Assembly: GCA_003339415.1 (NCBI GenBank)
Contig: PDHQ01000443.1
Location: 6,267 to 23,831, forward strand
DNA: 17,565 nucleotides
DNA from: Ophiocordyceps camponoti-saundersi (nom. inval.)
Lineage: Eukaryota; Ascomycota; Sordariomycetes; Hypocreales; Ophiocordycipitaceae
Direction of reading: 5' to 3'
Positions within the stretch are counted from its first letter, which is position 1; each line of letters starts with the position of its first letter. Both the position numbers and the translations under genes were made by a program. This document shows, in pieces, positions 1-9,562 of the stretch. The notes below the pieces were generated by a model. That model made no database searches and was not told the DNA's origin. It was given only the letters and a program-made list of their open reading frames with translations.

Positions 1-88
1 GGGGGGGAAAAGGTTTCGGCACCCCCCCCCCCCCGCTGGGCGCTGAACCCTCTGCCCCCCCCCCCCCCCCCCCCCCTTTCCCCCCCCC

Positions 89-121
<33 letters not shown>
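1..121. repeat. Poly-C low-complexity tract at window edge
   Basis: Apart from a short G7 and a mixed stretch at the start, this is runs of C: 22-34, 55-76, 80-88 and 90-121, the last being 32 bases. No gene is readable. It could be a genuine homopolymer or G-quadruplex-capable tract (G-rich on the minus strand). It could also be poly-G read artefact at a contig end, because the window's other large C tracts flank an N gap. Confidence 0.9.
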
Positions 122-3100
122 TGTGTCACCTGTATAACCGCTATGAGGTTGGGACCAACAGCCCTGAAACCATTCTTCGGCGGCTTCTAGGCGCTGCAGA
201 CCGGAAGAATCTTGCCCCCCGGCAGATTTGCTGCTGCAACTGGCAGCCGTAGACCGAGCTGGCATCTTTTCCCAGCTTCAACGAGCCAGTTTTGAACGAG
301 GAGAGAAGATTATCCCCGTCACTCACGATCCCTAGGCTCCCCTGTCCTGTTGAAACAGCATAGTATTCATCTTTCGAGACTCCCCCTTTTCCGAGGAAGA
401 CTTGAAGCATCGAGCCCAGGCTTGACCCCCGGCCGACACTCCGACAAGTCGAATCTCCAGCCTCTCTCCTTCTCGCGACGACCAGACTCTCCCATTCTAT
501 TCTCGCTGTGGTCTGACGAGGTTCGTCTCTCCGGGCCTCTCCCGATGCTGACTCCATCGCAGGGTTCGGGATGGAGGTTGATGATCAGACGCTCTACGAC
601 TTTCCCGTCGCCTGCCTCGCGTGTCTCTTCCACGACCCCGGCGCTCGTCAACCACCGACGCTCTCCCGATGAGAATATCTCGAAAGAATTTCAATCACGT
701 ATTCAACCCTCCTGCCGATGCCGATGCCGATGCCGAGTCGAGCACGGTAAATCATACCCCATCGCAGCTTCAGGTGTTGCTGCCTGCTCGACCAAATGCT
801 CAGCCTCACATTGCCCTTCCATCGACTTGAACAGTCTAAACAGGTGCTTGAGACCCCAGTCACAATCTCATCTTGCTCGGCCTGGTCGGCGAACCGATCA
901 GGTCGAGAGACGATGATAATCTTATCTCGCAGGTTTCGCTGTCGATGCTTCAGAACAAGTCCCTCGTCCATCGACGCCTCGACTGCAAAGTCCAAGGCCT
1001 CTTTTTCGCCTCCTAGATCGACTCAGACTATCTCGATGGCTTCGAATTCCACGCGTGTACACCCCCTTGCCATCCACCCGACGACAAACGGTGCCCGCTT
1101 CAGCCGCTTTGGCGTCGCGGCTTCGTCCAGACGATGCTAGGAAGCCGACCATGGCAAGAAGAAGCCTACATGTACGTGCCCATGCTCTACAAGGTGATGA
1201 CCGATTCTGGTGCCGTCTCCCACGCTCCTCGCCCGGCTACCTTGCGTCGCCAAACGTCCGGCCGGGCGGAGCACCTCGTCGTGCGAAACACCACGACCGG
1301 TTCAGTGACTGTTGACTTCTACGACGCAGAGTATCGATACATAAGCATCTAGGTACGTGCTCCAACAGACCGACCGTCCGGGAAGATACACAATCTACAG
1401 CTTACAGCCTAGCAGGTGTTGATCGTAGCCCGTCAGAGGCCACGCGTCGATTCTCCAGACCTCGCCTCCATCTCTTCCTTTACGACGGGGGAATCAAGCC
1501 ATGTTCGGCATCCAACAGGTCAGAAACTATCAGTCAAATATGCCTGTCTCAAAGACGTGGCTCTTCCCAATCAAGATCGATCGAGAATATTCAAATCGAA
1601 ACCAGAAGGCCTCCATCCGTGCCGAGTTGAATACTGCCACCCACTCTGATATTCCAATCTAAAATCAGTCTCCCCTTCATCAGCTGAGCTCTACCCAATC
1701 TTTCAGCTGACGATGTAACAGGTGGCACGACGCCTGCGGTAACGAAAAGCTGCTCTGAGCGAGTTACGTTTCTCAACAGTCGATACCAAGTACGTTTACC
1801 ACCGTCCCAATCCCTTTTACATACTCCACCGCTTGCATTTTAACCAGTCCCCTCTATTTCCACCTGCAGGTCTTTCTCACGACTGCATCGATTCTACACC
1901 TCGTCCCTCTGTCGTCGAAGGAAACCCACACCTGTCGGGCTTACATGCCTACACTGATCTGAAACCTGTCTCTCCTAACGATTAGAGTCAGAGACTATGC
2001 TGACTTCGTTGCAGAAACTCCACGACAAAGGGAACTGCTCTAGTCCCAGCCGGGGATGAACAGCCGCCGCCGAAAAGCTTCCTGGGGAACGATGACCAGC
2101 GAGGTCCTCCATCGACAAGACCAACTCGACCATCTTTTTCCTCTGCGTCCCGACAGCCCCGTCGACGTACGTACGTCAAATACTATCTTTCCACCCGCCC
2201 TCAAGAACCACAGCGGCATGACCTGTTGGTTTGGGTCGATACACTTGGTTGCAATAAGGAAGAGATACATGCTTTGTTGCTGCACACGCCCCTGAATGTC
2301 GAACAGTGGCATGTCAAGAGCCAAAGAAAACACGTCACCGGTCAAGAGCGAGAAAATATGCGTCGCGCATTATCCCTTTATCTTCTCGAGTTCATATTTT
2401 CAACTGATCCGCTCTCACAAGCTCCTAGCACTTCGAAAGCTTTGCTTCGGGTGCCATCTACCGACGATTACCTTTCCCAGTCACACAATCTAGTACAAGA
2501 CGATAGAGAAGACTGACCAAGTCGTCTTCCCAGATCCTTTCCGACTTTTTTCCCTCGATCAAGTCGCGTTGCAAGTCTCGTCACCGTCTCCTCCGAAGCC
2601 AAAGCCGGCGCCGGCGCCGAAACCGACTTGCCATACAAACATGACAAAAAAAACTCTGCTTTTCTCCTCTTTTCCCAGCCTCAACCCTCCTGTTGCTGTA
2701 TTACAGAGATCCTTCTGACATTGTCTCTTAGCTGGTCCCCGAAAGCAAGAGCCGAAGCCGCCATGGCGGAAACATCAATCTTTTCTCGATCAACAGCCAT
2801 CTCTCTTTCCCGCCTCTCCCTCCATTTCGTGTATCAATCGAAAATCTGCTTCGTCTTCGAAAATCATCACTCGAAATGCGTCTTATATACAGAGTTCCGA
2901 GAATTTCTATCCTCGCCCGCAGAACAAGAGACCGGATTCCACTCCGGTATCTGCCCAAGTTCCCCTCCCCTTTCTTTCTGAATACCATTTTGCCCCTGGT
3001 TGATCAAACAACTAACCTGATTCTCGCAAGTTCTCTTTGCACAAACCCCGTTCGAAGAAGCGATTCGATTACACGACTCCAGCCTATACTGTCGCACCGA

Positions 3101-3370
3101 GAGCTGAAAACGACCAGCGATCTTGCCACCAACAAACGAAACCCTCTTTATAATTGTCTAAGATTTTCCCAACTATAAATACTCTTGCTGTGGTTGTTGC
3201 CAAGGCATTATCTTTTGATGGGAGGCTAGTCGTCGTCATCATGGCGAGAAACCTCGTACATCTCGATCAGACTATGGCTCTGCAGAGGAATCTAGGGGCA
3301 TCGTCTCTCTGACGGGTCAAATCTTGTCTATTAAAAGTCCTCTAAGAATCTAAAGTCTAGTACTTGACAC
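122..3370. other. Gene-poor, pyrimidine-rich region
   Basis: There is no confident gene over about 3.2 kb. The plus strand is C/T-rich for most of its length. Visible small features are a (GCCGAT)3 tandem at 714-731, a GCCGGC-rich patch near 2604-2622, and a perfect 14-bp palindrome at 2164-2177. At 122-333 two plus-strand frames look open one after the other, switching near a C6 run (about 215-220). A candidate decayed coding frame is described separately. Confidence 0.5.
585..2516 (+). pseudogene. Possible decayed or multi-exon protein gene (unrecognised)
   Basis: I do not recognise a family. On the plus strand the frame with codons starting at positions divisible by 3 is unusually open: 585-827, 852-1013, 1017-1349, 1413-1646, 1743-1982 and 2004-2513 (170 codons, ending at TGA 2514). 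The interrupting stops are at 828, 837, 849, 1014, 1350, 1410, 1647, 1716, 1740, 1983 and 2001. Some could lie in introns: a GTACGT donor at 1790 and a CTGAC...GCAG acceptor ending at 2014 are in phase and would remove the stops at 1983 and 2001. The 2004-2513 stretch mixes hydrophobic and charged residues and is not pure low-complexity. Against a gene: the plus strand is pyrimidine-rich here, which lowers stop frequency in every frame, and other frames and the minus strand also have open runs. It may be a pseudogene, a many-intron gene, or non-coding. Confidence 0.25.
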
Positions 3371-3539
3371 TTGAATACTAAAGAGTTCCTTGATGCTGTT
3401 TCCCCCCACCGTGTCTCTCTCTCGATCTCTCCGTCTCTCGATCTCTCCCCTGTATCCTCGCGGGAGGAAGATTGTCTCTGCTACCGACGTCTATCAACAC
3501 CAACAACCATCGCAACGGACATCTCTCCCGCCTCTCCCA

Positions 3540-5413
3540 TTACTCGGTGTTGTCATCTTCGGCCTCAGTCGTAGTCTCACCATCGCTGTCGATCTCGGCA
3601 GGCTTTTGCAAGTTGCAGAAGGGCCTATCAGACACGGGCTGATAATTCACCTTGACGTTCATCATGATGGCACGGCGGTGGCCGTTGCAGATGACCGGCC
3701 TCCAGGTATAGCGACCGCCGCCGGCATGAAGATTCTTGAGCTGCGCCATCGAGACGAGACGGCCGGTCTTGGCGTCTTCGAAATCGAAGCACATGGACGT
3801 CTGGGGGGAATCCGGGTGCAGCTTTTTCCTGAAAGGGCCCGATCCGAGCTTCATTCTCTCGTCGATCCTGAACCTACGAAGGCAGCAGCGACGCAAATCA
3901 GACGTCGCCTTGGAGCAGTTTCTCCAGGTATTGTAGTCGACAAAGTCCAAGATGCGCTCGCAAAGCTCCAGGGGGAGACTCCCCTTCTTCGAATGGGCCG
4001 CTCGGCGATCGGCGGCCACGTGGAAGAAGTTGGTGAGGGCAGCCAGTCCCGGGAACTTGTTGGCGAGCCGGGCAGGGCTCGTGTCGACGTGGCGATGGGA
4101 GAGATGGGCTCGACGACGGGTCTCGCCTGGTTCGGTGTCGGGCATCAGCACCGGTCGCTCGAGCGGGTGCGTGCTCAGACAATCCTGCGGTCGGACGGGC
4201 GAGAGGTAGCAGCTGTCGGAGATTTTGACAAACGGCTCGCCCTTCATGTCGAGAAAGACTTCGCCAAAGGCGATTTCAAAGAGCGACATGACGATGAACT
4301 GGAAGCCGGTGGGGCGATTCTGGAGGCCGGCCTCGACCGTGTAGGTGATGACCTCTCCCGTGATCTTCAGCGCCAGACTGACGAGGACGCCTTCGTGCCA
4401 GTAGATGGACTCCCTCGGGGCGGCACCGGGGGGGTCGCCGGTCTGGTGAGCCATGGCACCGAACTCGAGAAGAGGTCCTGTCTTGCCCATCCAGTTGTTG
4501 TTGAACCATCCGGGCGATCGACGGTAAGGGTGGCAGCAGAGGCACTGGTCCTGATCCTCGTCTTCGATGAAGGCGGGGAGACGACAGTACCTGGCTGTGC
4601 CGGAAGCAATGGAGACGAGAGCGAAAGCAATCTCTCGAAAGGGGAAAGACTCGGCCTTCCATTCCCTTCCGAACCAGAGGATCTCGTCATGATACTCGAT
4701 CATGGTCATGGCCAGGACCTGAGTCAGGAAGACCTTGACGGGAGACGTAAGGTCCGACTTGGCCTTGACGGAACGATGTTTGAATTCAATGACCGAAGGC
4801 GGCGGGAGGGGAAGATCCAAAGAGGCCATGTACTCAACCGGGCAGGTTTCAGGGCAGAGGGTAAAGTCACCGAGGAGGACGCTCTCGCAGATGGCGTAGA
4901 GCCAGAGGTTGCTCTCGCGAGGAACCTTGTTCAGCTTGAAGTGAGCGCCGTGCTGCATGGTGAGAACCTCACGGTCGAGATCAATGACGTAGAAGAACTC
5001 GGCGTCAGAGTCCTTGAGACGCGGGAGCTCAGACGGGAGCGTCTCAAGGTGGTCGTACTGCCAGCGGGCAGGCTCAAAACCACTGCGGATGTGGTAGATG
5101 GTCTGCTCGAGGGTGAGTTCCACCGAGGCAAACTCTGCCCTGGTCATGATGAGCCATTCTGTAGAGAAGCCGTTAGCTCTCTTGCTCTCTCTCTTTCTCT
5201 CTCTCTATCCCTCTCTTTCTTTTCCTCTCCTTGTTTTTTCTTTCTTTCTTCTTCTCTGTAACTGCTTGCTTTACCTCTGTATTCTTCCTCGTCGGCGGGA
5301 ATCATCGAGACGACCGAGTCTCCAAGACGAGCCAAAAAGCCATCTTGCTGTTGACGAATGATGTAGTATCTGGTATTAAAGCGAACCAAGACGATGCCCC
5401 AATATCCAACCAT
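3540..5413 (-). CDS. Fungal-specific protein with F-box-like segment, two exons
   Basis: The model is exon 1 5413-5275 and exon 2 5158-3540, giving 585 aa. The 116-nt intron (5274-5159) has a GTAAAG donor, an AGCTAACGG branch site and a CTACAG acceptor; it splits a Glu codon in phase 1. Exon 1 supplies the first 46 residues, beginning MVGYWGIVLVRF and ending near IPADEEEYR. This resembles the start of a family of fungal hypothetical proteins that open with a similar 'GRYY...IPADPEEY' block, known to me from general memory of such proteins. Residues about 441-454 (LPLELCERILDFVD), followed by a Cys/Arg-rich helix, look like an F-box, which would suggest a substrate adaptor of an SCF ubiquitin ligase; this is inference from a short match. 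The C-terminus is acidic. No signal peptide or clear membrane segment is visible. The ATG (5413) has A at -3 and G at +4. The intron is purine-rich GA repeat in the mRNA sense. A model starting at the ATG at 5147 would lose the N-terminal block. Confidence 0.85.
5165..5258. repeat. CT-rich microsatellite inside intron
   Basis: The plus strand is nearly continuous CT/TTTC repeat, which is GA-rich in the transcript of the minus-strand gene. It lies wholly inside that gene's 116-nt intron and explains why the intron, unusually, is purine-rich. Confidence 0.8.
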
Positions 5414-6579
5414 GATGAACAAGATAGCAAAAGGTCTTTTGATCTTCAGAAAGGTGTTGGATGAGGGAAAAGATGAAGAGGTTGAGGGAGAGAGAAAGAG
5501 GGGAAGGGGGGAAAATCTTTGCACCCTCCCCAAACGGAAGATAGAAGAGCAAATACCCTTGAGCTCTACCGTCACGTGCTGTATGCTGGTTCTACACGTT
5601 GCCATCTACTGGAGAGGTAACGTTATATAGATTGAGGATTTGATTTCCCGTCGTTTGAGCACTGGCCAGGCTCCGTCAGGGGATACATGTAGGAAGAGAG
5701 ACGTGCTCTAGGATGCCCTTGTCCGTGATATCAACCCATCAAGGTTGCTTCTTCCTTTGTCTTTACGAGAAAGTCATCCAGGGCCGTAGATACTGGCATA
5801 TATTGCATTGCTAGATTTACGCCCGTCGTGTGATGTGTAGATGATCTGGGCAGCAATTTTAAATGTCGGCTCGGTAAATCCAGACGACTCTCTCTCTCGT
5901 CTCGGCCCTCTTCATCTACGATGATACCAGACGTTTCTTGCTCTCTACTTACAGTGAGATAAAGGGGGGAGGGGGAAGCATGAAGCCTCTGGGACCTCGT
6001 TTACCGTCGATCCAAGCAACAACACGCGTGGCTCGCCCAACTTCCCCCGGGCGAGTAAGGGCCGTTATCGTCAGAGTAGGCAAGTAAGCAAGCTGCTTCG
6101 AAATCTACGAAATCTACGAGTTCCGCACCTGGTCTGAAATTCCAGTTGCTTTGAAGCAGTGGGCTTGAAAGCAGTAGGCAGGGCCTCAACAGGATCGCGG
6201 AGCTGACTATGAAACGGTGAAGAGGCTCAAAGAAGCTTTAGGGTAGGTAAGTAACACCGATAAGGAAGGCCCCTGAGTATGGATAGACGCAGTAACGCCA
6301 CTGAGAACTGTTATTTGTCCGTTTGCTTTCGTCATTCGTAGAGCCCTGTATAAGTAGAAGCTTCTCGATAACTCCTCTTACTAGGTATACTTACGTCAGA
6401 ACGAGATCACAAAGCCTCGAGATGTAGCTTCTGGAGTAAAATCGAAAGACACGACAACTATACAACCTTTAGAGCGATGAACCAAATCAAGCCCTGTCAC
6501 AACTCCCTCTCTCTGTGTGTGTCAAAGAAGATAGAATCTTGATTGATTTCTCTCTCTCGAAAGAATCTAAGCCATCTTT
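5414..6579. other. Intergenic region: promoter side of the F-box-like gene and downstream side of the monooxygenase
   Basis: I see no gene here. The first few hundred bases should contain the 5' UTR and promoter of the minus-strand F-box-like gene. The far end should hold the 3' UTR of the minus-strand monooxygenase, unless the C tracts next to it are artefacts. A short minus-strand open stretch at 6001-6189 has no recognisable content. No tRNA or other structured RNA was found by eye. Confidence 0.6.
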
Positions 6580-6623
6580 CCCCCCCCCCCCCCCCCCCCC
6601 CCCCCCCGCCCCCCCGCCCCCCG

Positions 6624-6651
<28 letters not shown>
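6580..6651. repeat. 72-nt C-rich homopolymer tract
   Basis: The tract is C throughout except for G at 6608, 6616 and 6623. It lies 15 bases before an assembly gap (NNN at 6667-6669). Proline-rich open frames that cross it are consequences of the C run, not genes. Confidence 0.9.
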
Positions 6652-6654
<3 letters not shown>

Positions 6655-6666
6655 CCACCGTCTACG

Positions 6667-6669
6667 NNN
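6667..6669. other. Assembly gap (3 N)
   Basis: Three undetermined bases lie between two C tracts. The true distance between the flanks is unknown, so the spacing of 6580-6765 should not be trusted. Confidence 0.95.
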
Positions 6670-6744
6670 CCTTCTCACGCAGTGTGGGAAAAGAGAAAAA
6701 ACTATTAAAGTTTGTTCCCTCCCCCAAAAAACAAAACACCCCTT

Positions 6745-6765
6745 CCCCCCCCCCCCCCCCCCCCC
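6745..6765. repeat. C21 homopolymer abutting a stop codon
   Basis: Twenty-one consecutive C bases end exactly at the base before the monooxygenase stop codon (TGA in the minus sense, plus-strand 6766-6768). In the mRNA sense the stop is followed at once by G21. Confidence 0.9.
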
Positions 6766-8709
6766 TCAAGACGAAGAAACAACAACCCCCTTCATCGACC
6801 CTTCACTCCGCCAGCGCTGCAAAACATCCTCGTACGCGTTGATGCCAAGCCCATACGTAGCCGCCCTCGCCATCTTGATGGGATCAGCCGGCTCGCCCTC
6901 ATTATTGAAATAACTCGGTCCGCAGAAAGCCATCGGAGCCATAAAGGCGGCACTGGATGCGATCTCGTCAGTCCAAGACGCAGCAGCGGCTTCTGTCGGT
7001 TCGATGACGACGCTCCCCGCGTCTGAAGATTGCTTCAAGGCCGTGGAAAGGACGACGGCGAGGTGACGGGCGAGGTTATCCTGGTGATAGGCGTAATTGG
7101 CGCTGATGCCCGTCTGAGACGGTCCCGTAAGTATCAGGTTCGGGAACCCAGGCGTGAGGATGCCGTGGAGGGTGCTGGGCCCGTCCCGGATCCAGCGCGA
7201 GGAGAGGTCGGCGCCGGAGCGGCCCGTGATGCTGACGCCGTGGGCCATGCCCCCCGGATCGGCCATGTTCGTCGCCGGCGCGCGGTAACCGGTGGCGAGG
7301 ACGACGACGTCTAGACCGTACTCGACGCCCGAGACGACGACGCCCCGTTCCGTGAAGCGGTCGATCCCCTTGGCCTGGGTGTCGACGAGAGAGACGTGCG
7401 GCTGGTTGAAGGCGACGAGGTAATCGTCGTGGAAACACGGTCGCTTACACCACGAAGGGTACCAAGCCTTGAGCGCCTCGGCCGTAGCCCCGTCTCGGGT
7501 GACGACGTCATCGACCCGGCGTCGCAGCCGTTCCATCCTCGGCGCATCGGCCGCCAACGCCGTCTGGACGAGAGCCGGTATGGCGTCGACGGCGAGCGGA
7601 GCCGGATGCGGCCCGCCGACGACATGACGATAGCCATGGATGCCGAGCCAGGCGTCGTCGTCGAACTCATCTCGTCGCGGGTGGGGATAGCCGCTCAGGG
7701 CACGGTTCCAGCTCTCGTTGCGATCTCGCCACCATCCCTTTCGCGACGTCATGGCCTTCCACGCTTCCGGGTCGGTAGGTCTCTGGCCGCGCTCGTCGAC
7801 GGCCGACGGCGTGCGCTGAAAGACGAACAATCGATCCGCCCAGCGGGCAAGCTCGGGCACGAGCTGGACGGCGGTGGCGCCGGTGCCGACGACGCCGACT
7901 CGCTTGCCGGACAAGGCCGTCAGGGCCTGATCCTGGTCGGAACCGCCGCTGACGGCGTAGTTCCAACGTCCCGTGTGCATCAGCTCGCCTTTGAAGTCTT
8001 CTAGACCGGGGATTCGCGGCGCCTTGGGTCGGTTGAGCACGCCGTGAGCCAGGATTACGAACTGGGCTCTGACGGACATTTCCTTGACGTCGTCTTCCTC
8101 TTCCGACCGACCGCGTCTCTGACGAAGCTTGGCCTGCCACCTGCTTCCGCCTTCGTCCCAGACGAGAGAGGAGACGGTGGTTCGGAAGACGGCCTTGTCG
8201 GACAGTCGCCAGCGTCGAGCGATGGCCTCGGCGTGGAGACGGAGCTCCGGCCCGTACGCGTACCGATGGCGCGGCATGTGGCCCGTCTCCTCCAACAGCG
8301 GCATGTAGATGGCGCTCTCGACATCACACATGAGACCCGGATAACGGTTCCAGTACCAGGTTCCTCCGAAGCCGCCGGCCGGGTCGACGATCCTGATCTC
8401 CTCTGCCGGGATGCCGGCCTCGATCAAGCGGACGGCGAAGACGAGACCGCCGAAGCCGGCTCCGAGGATCAAGACCTTGACCTCGTCGCCGTCGTCGAGG
8501 CCGCATGGTTGGCTGTTGAGTTTCGCGTCGTCGACCCAGGGATCGTCGGCCAGCGCTCGGAGTCGGCTTGAAGGGGCGGAGCCGAGGTCGATGTATTGCG
8601 CGTTTCCGTCGGATCGGAGGCGCTTCGTCTTTTCTTGGACGTATCGGTCGGTGATTTCGCTTATGTTGATGCCGTTTCCGTTCTGTTCCATGTCGTGAAA
8701 CAGCGCCAT
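6766..8709 (-). CDS. Baeyer-Villiger-type FAD monooxygenase
   Basis: This is a single uninterrupted frame of 647 aa. The family (flavin monooxygenases of the phenylacetone/cyclohexanone monooxygenase and fungal MoxY-like type) uses FAD, NADPH and O2 to insert oxygen next to a ketone, giving an ester or lactone. Visible motifs in order: an N-terminal extension (about 15-60) typical of fungal members; FAD-binding GAGFGG (83-88) with an Asp ending the next strand (IRIVDP); GGTWYWNRYPG (115-125); the BVMO fingerprint FxGxxxHxxxW as F239-G241-H245-W249; a second Rossmann motif GTGATA (275-280) for NADPH; and a late ATGY motif. No key residue appears lost. The start at 8709 has G at -3 and G at +4; an internal Met at residue 7 is an alternative. 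No transmembrane segment or signal peptide is seen, so it is probably soluble. It is divergent from the cyclase-family gene across 853 bp. GC-rich third positions match its neighbour. The substrate cannot be told from sequence. Confidence 0.95.
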   Translation of the reverse strand: MALFHDMEQNGNGINISEITDRYVQEKTKRLRSDGNAQYIDLGSAPSSRLRALADDPWVDDAKLNSQPCGLDDGDEVKVLILGAGFGGLVFAVRLIEAGIPAEEIRIVDPAGGFGGTWYWNRYPGLMCDVESAIYMPLLEETGHMPRHRYAYGPELRLHAEAIARRWRLSDKAVFRTTVSSLVWDEGGSRWQAKLRQRRGRSEEEDDVKEMSVRAQFVILAHGVLNRPKAPRIPGLEDFKGELMHTGRWNYAVSGGSDQDQALTALSGKRVGVVGTGATAVQLVPELARWADRLFVFQRTPSAVDERGQRPTDPEAWKAMTSRKGWWRDRNESWNRALSGYPHPRRDEFDDDAWLGIHGYRHVVGGPHPAPLAVDAIPALVQTALAADAPRMERLRRRVDDVVTRDGATAEALKAWYPSWCKRPCFHDDYLVAFNQPHVSLVDTQAKGIDRFTERGVVVSGVEYGLDVVVLATGYRAPATNMADPGGMAHGVSITGRSGADLSSRWIRDGPSTLHGILTPGFPNLILTGPSQTGISANYAYHQDNLARHLAVVLSTALKQSSDAGSVVIEPTEAAAASWTDEIASSAAFMAPMAFCGPSYFNNEGEPADPIKMARAATYGLGINAYEDVLQRWRSEGSMKGVVVSSS

Positions 8710-9562
8710 GGCGTTTCCTATGTGGCGTATGTGAGACAGGGAGGGAGCAAGTAAGGAAGCAAGTCAGTACACACTTACATCCGTATCTAGAGGTATCTAC
8801 TCCAGATCTTACATGCAGAAGAACCAGTCAGTCTTATTCGCCACCGTCAGCATTAAAGCAGGTCATTAAGATCTCACCACTCTGATCCCCCCCCCTGGTC
8901 TCGACACTTGCCTACCTACCTATCTGTTTACTACTACTATAAACTACATGGCAAGTAAGTAAACAAGGGCATCCAGTTTATTCATTCCCCAATGACTGGA
9001 CCACTCTTCTCACGATAGGGTTAAGATTAGAGATGGATGGATCAGCGTGATAGACTCTTGATGCCATCCATCTCCACCACCACAAACTCCACCCATCTCT
9101 CTCACTTCAATATCAACGGAATGCCGTGTAACGGTGATGCCCCGTCGCCCCGTCGTCACACACATATGTACCTACCTACGTAAATATGTATGTACGTGTA
9201 CAGTGATGCTACTCTATACCTATGCATAGCATGCATGCAGAGCCTCCTACTCCGTGCATACTATATCATACATACTTACGATACAACCGCGACAAGCCAC
9301 GTTCGTATATTGTCTGTCCTACTCGGTAATCAGCGCATACCTACCACTTACACACTACTTACAAATGTAATCAGCAATGTAGTATCACATGAGATATCAA
9401 CTCGTCTTCAAAGCCACCATCATCGAACCCCCCCTAACCATCGTCATCGTCATCGTCATCATCGTCTTCCTCCTCTTCACTCCCCACAACTCCGTAAATA
9501 CCATCATCATCTTCGCCCAACTCCTCTCCCGCTAAACCGTATCTCCCGGAAAAAAAAACAAC
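8710..9562. promoter_or_regulatory. Shared divergent promoter region (monooxygenase / cyclase-family)
   Basis: This 853-bp spacer separates two divergent start codons, so both promoters must lie here or overlap here. A CCAAT box is seen at 8989-8993 and a TATAAA at 8938-8943, both in plus orientation but far from the plus-strand ATG. TACCTACC-type microsatellites (about 8910-8922 and 9170-9180) and a CATCGT repeat are also present. I see no convincing pair of CGG half-sites that would mark a Zn2Cys6 regulator. Confidence 0.6.
9439..9466. repeat. (CATCGT)n microsatellite
   Basis: A CATCGT hexamer tandem with one shortened unit, about 100 bp before the cyclase-family ATG and probably in its 5' UTR or core promoter. 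Open frames across it are repeat artefacts. Confidence 0.8.

Noticed and set aside
1..121. Telomere at the window edge
   Set aside because: The tract is pure C with no CCCTAA/TTAGGG units, which fungal telomeres would show.
1416..1649. Separate small plus-strand genes between 1134 and 1649
   Set aside because: All three frames look protein-like here because of the C/T-rich composition. I treated them only as part of the uncertain decayed frame.
3390..5261. Long plus-strand open frame (about 620 codons) opposite the F-box-like gene
   Set aside because: It is antisense to a gene with splice support and a recognisable N-terminus. Its product has no family signature and ends in a run of Leu/Ser from the CT repeat. 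GC-rich third positions on one strand often open the opposite frame.
6515..6913. Proline-rich and glycine-rich open frames across the C tracts
   Set aside because: They exist only because homopolymer C/G encodes Pro or Gly, and they cross the N gap.
7396..8571. Plus-strand open frames opposite the monooxygenase
   Set aside because: The minus strand carries all BVMO motifs in order, so these are shadows.
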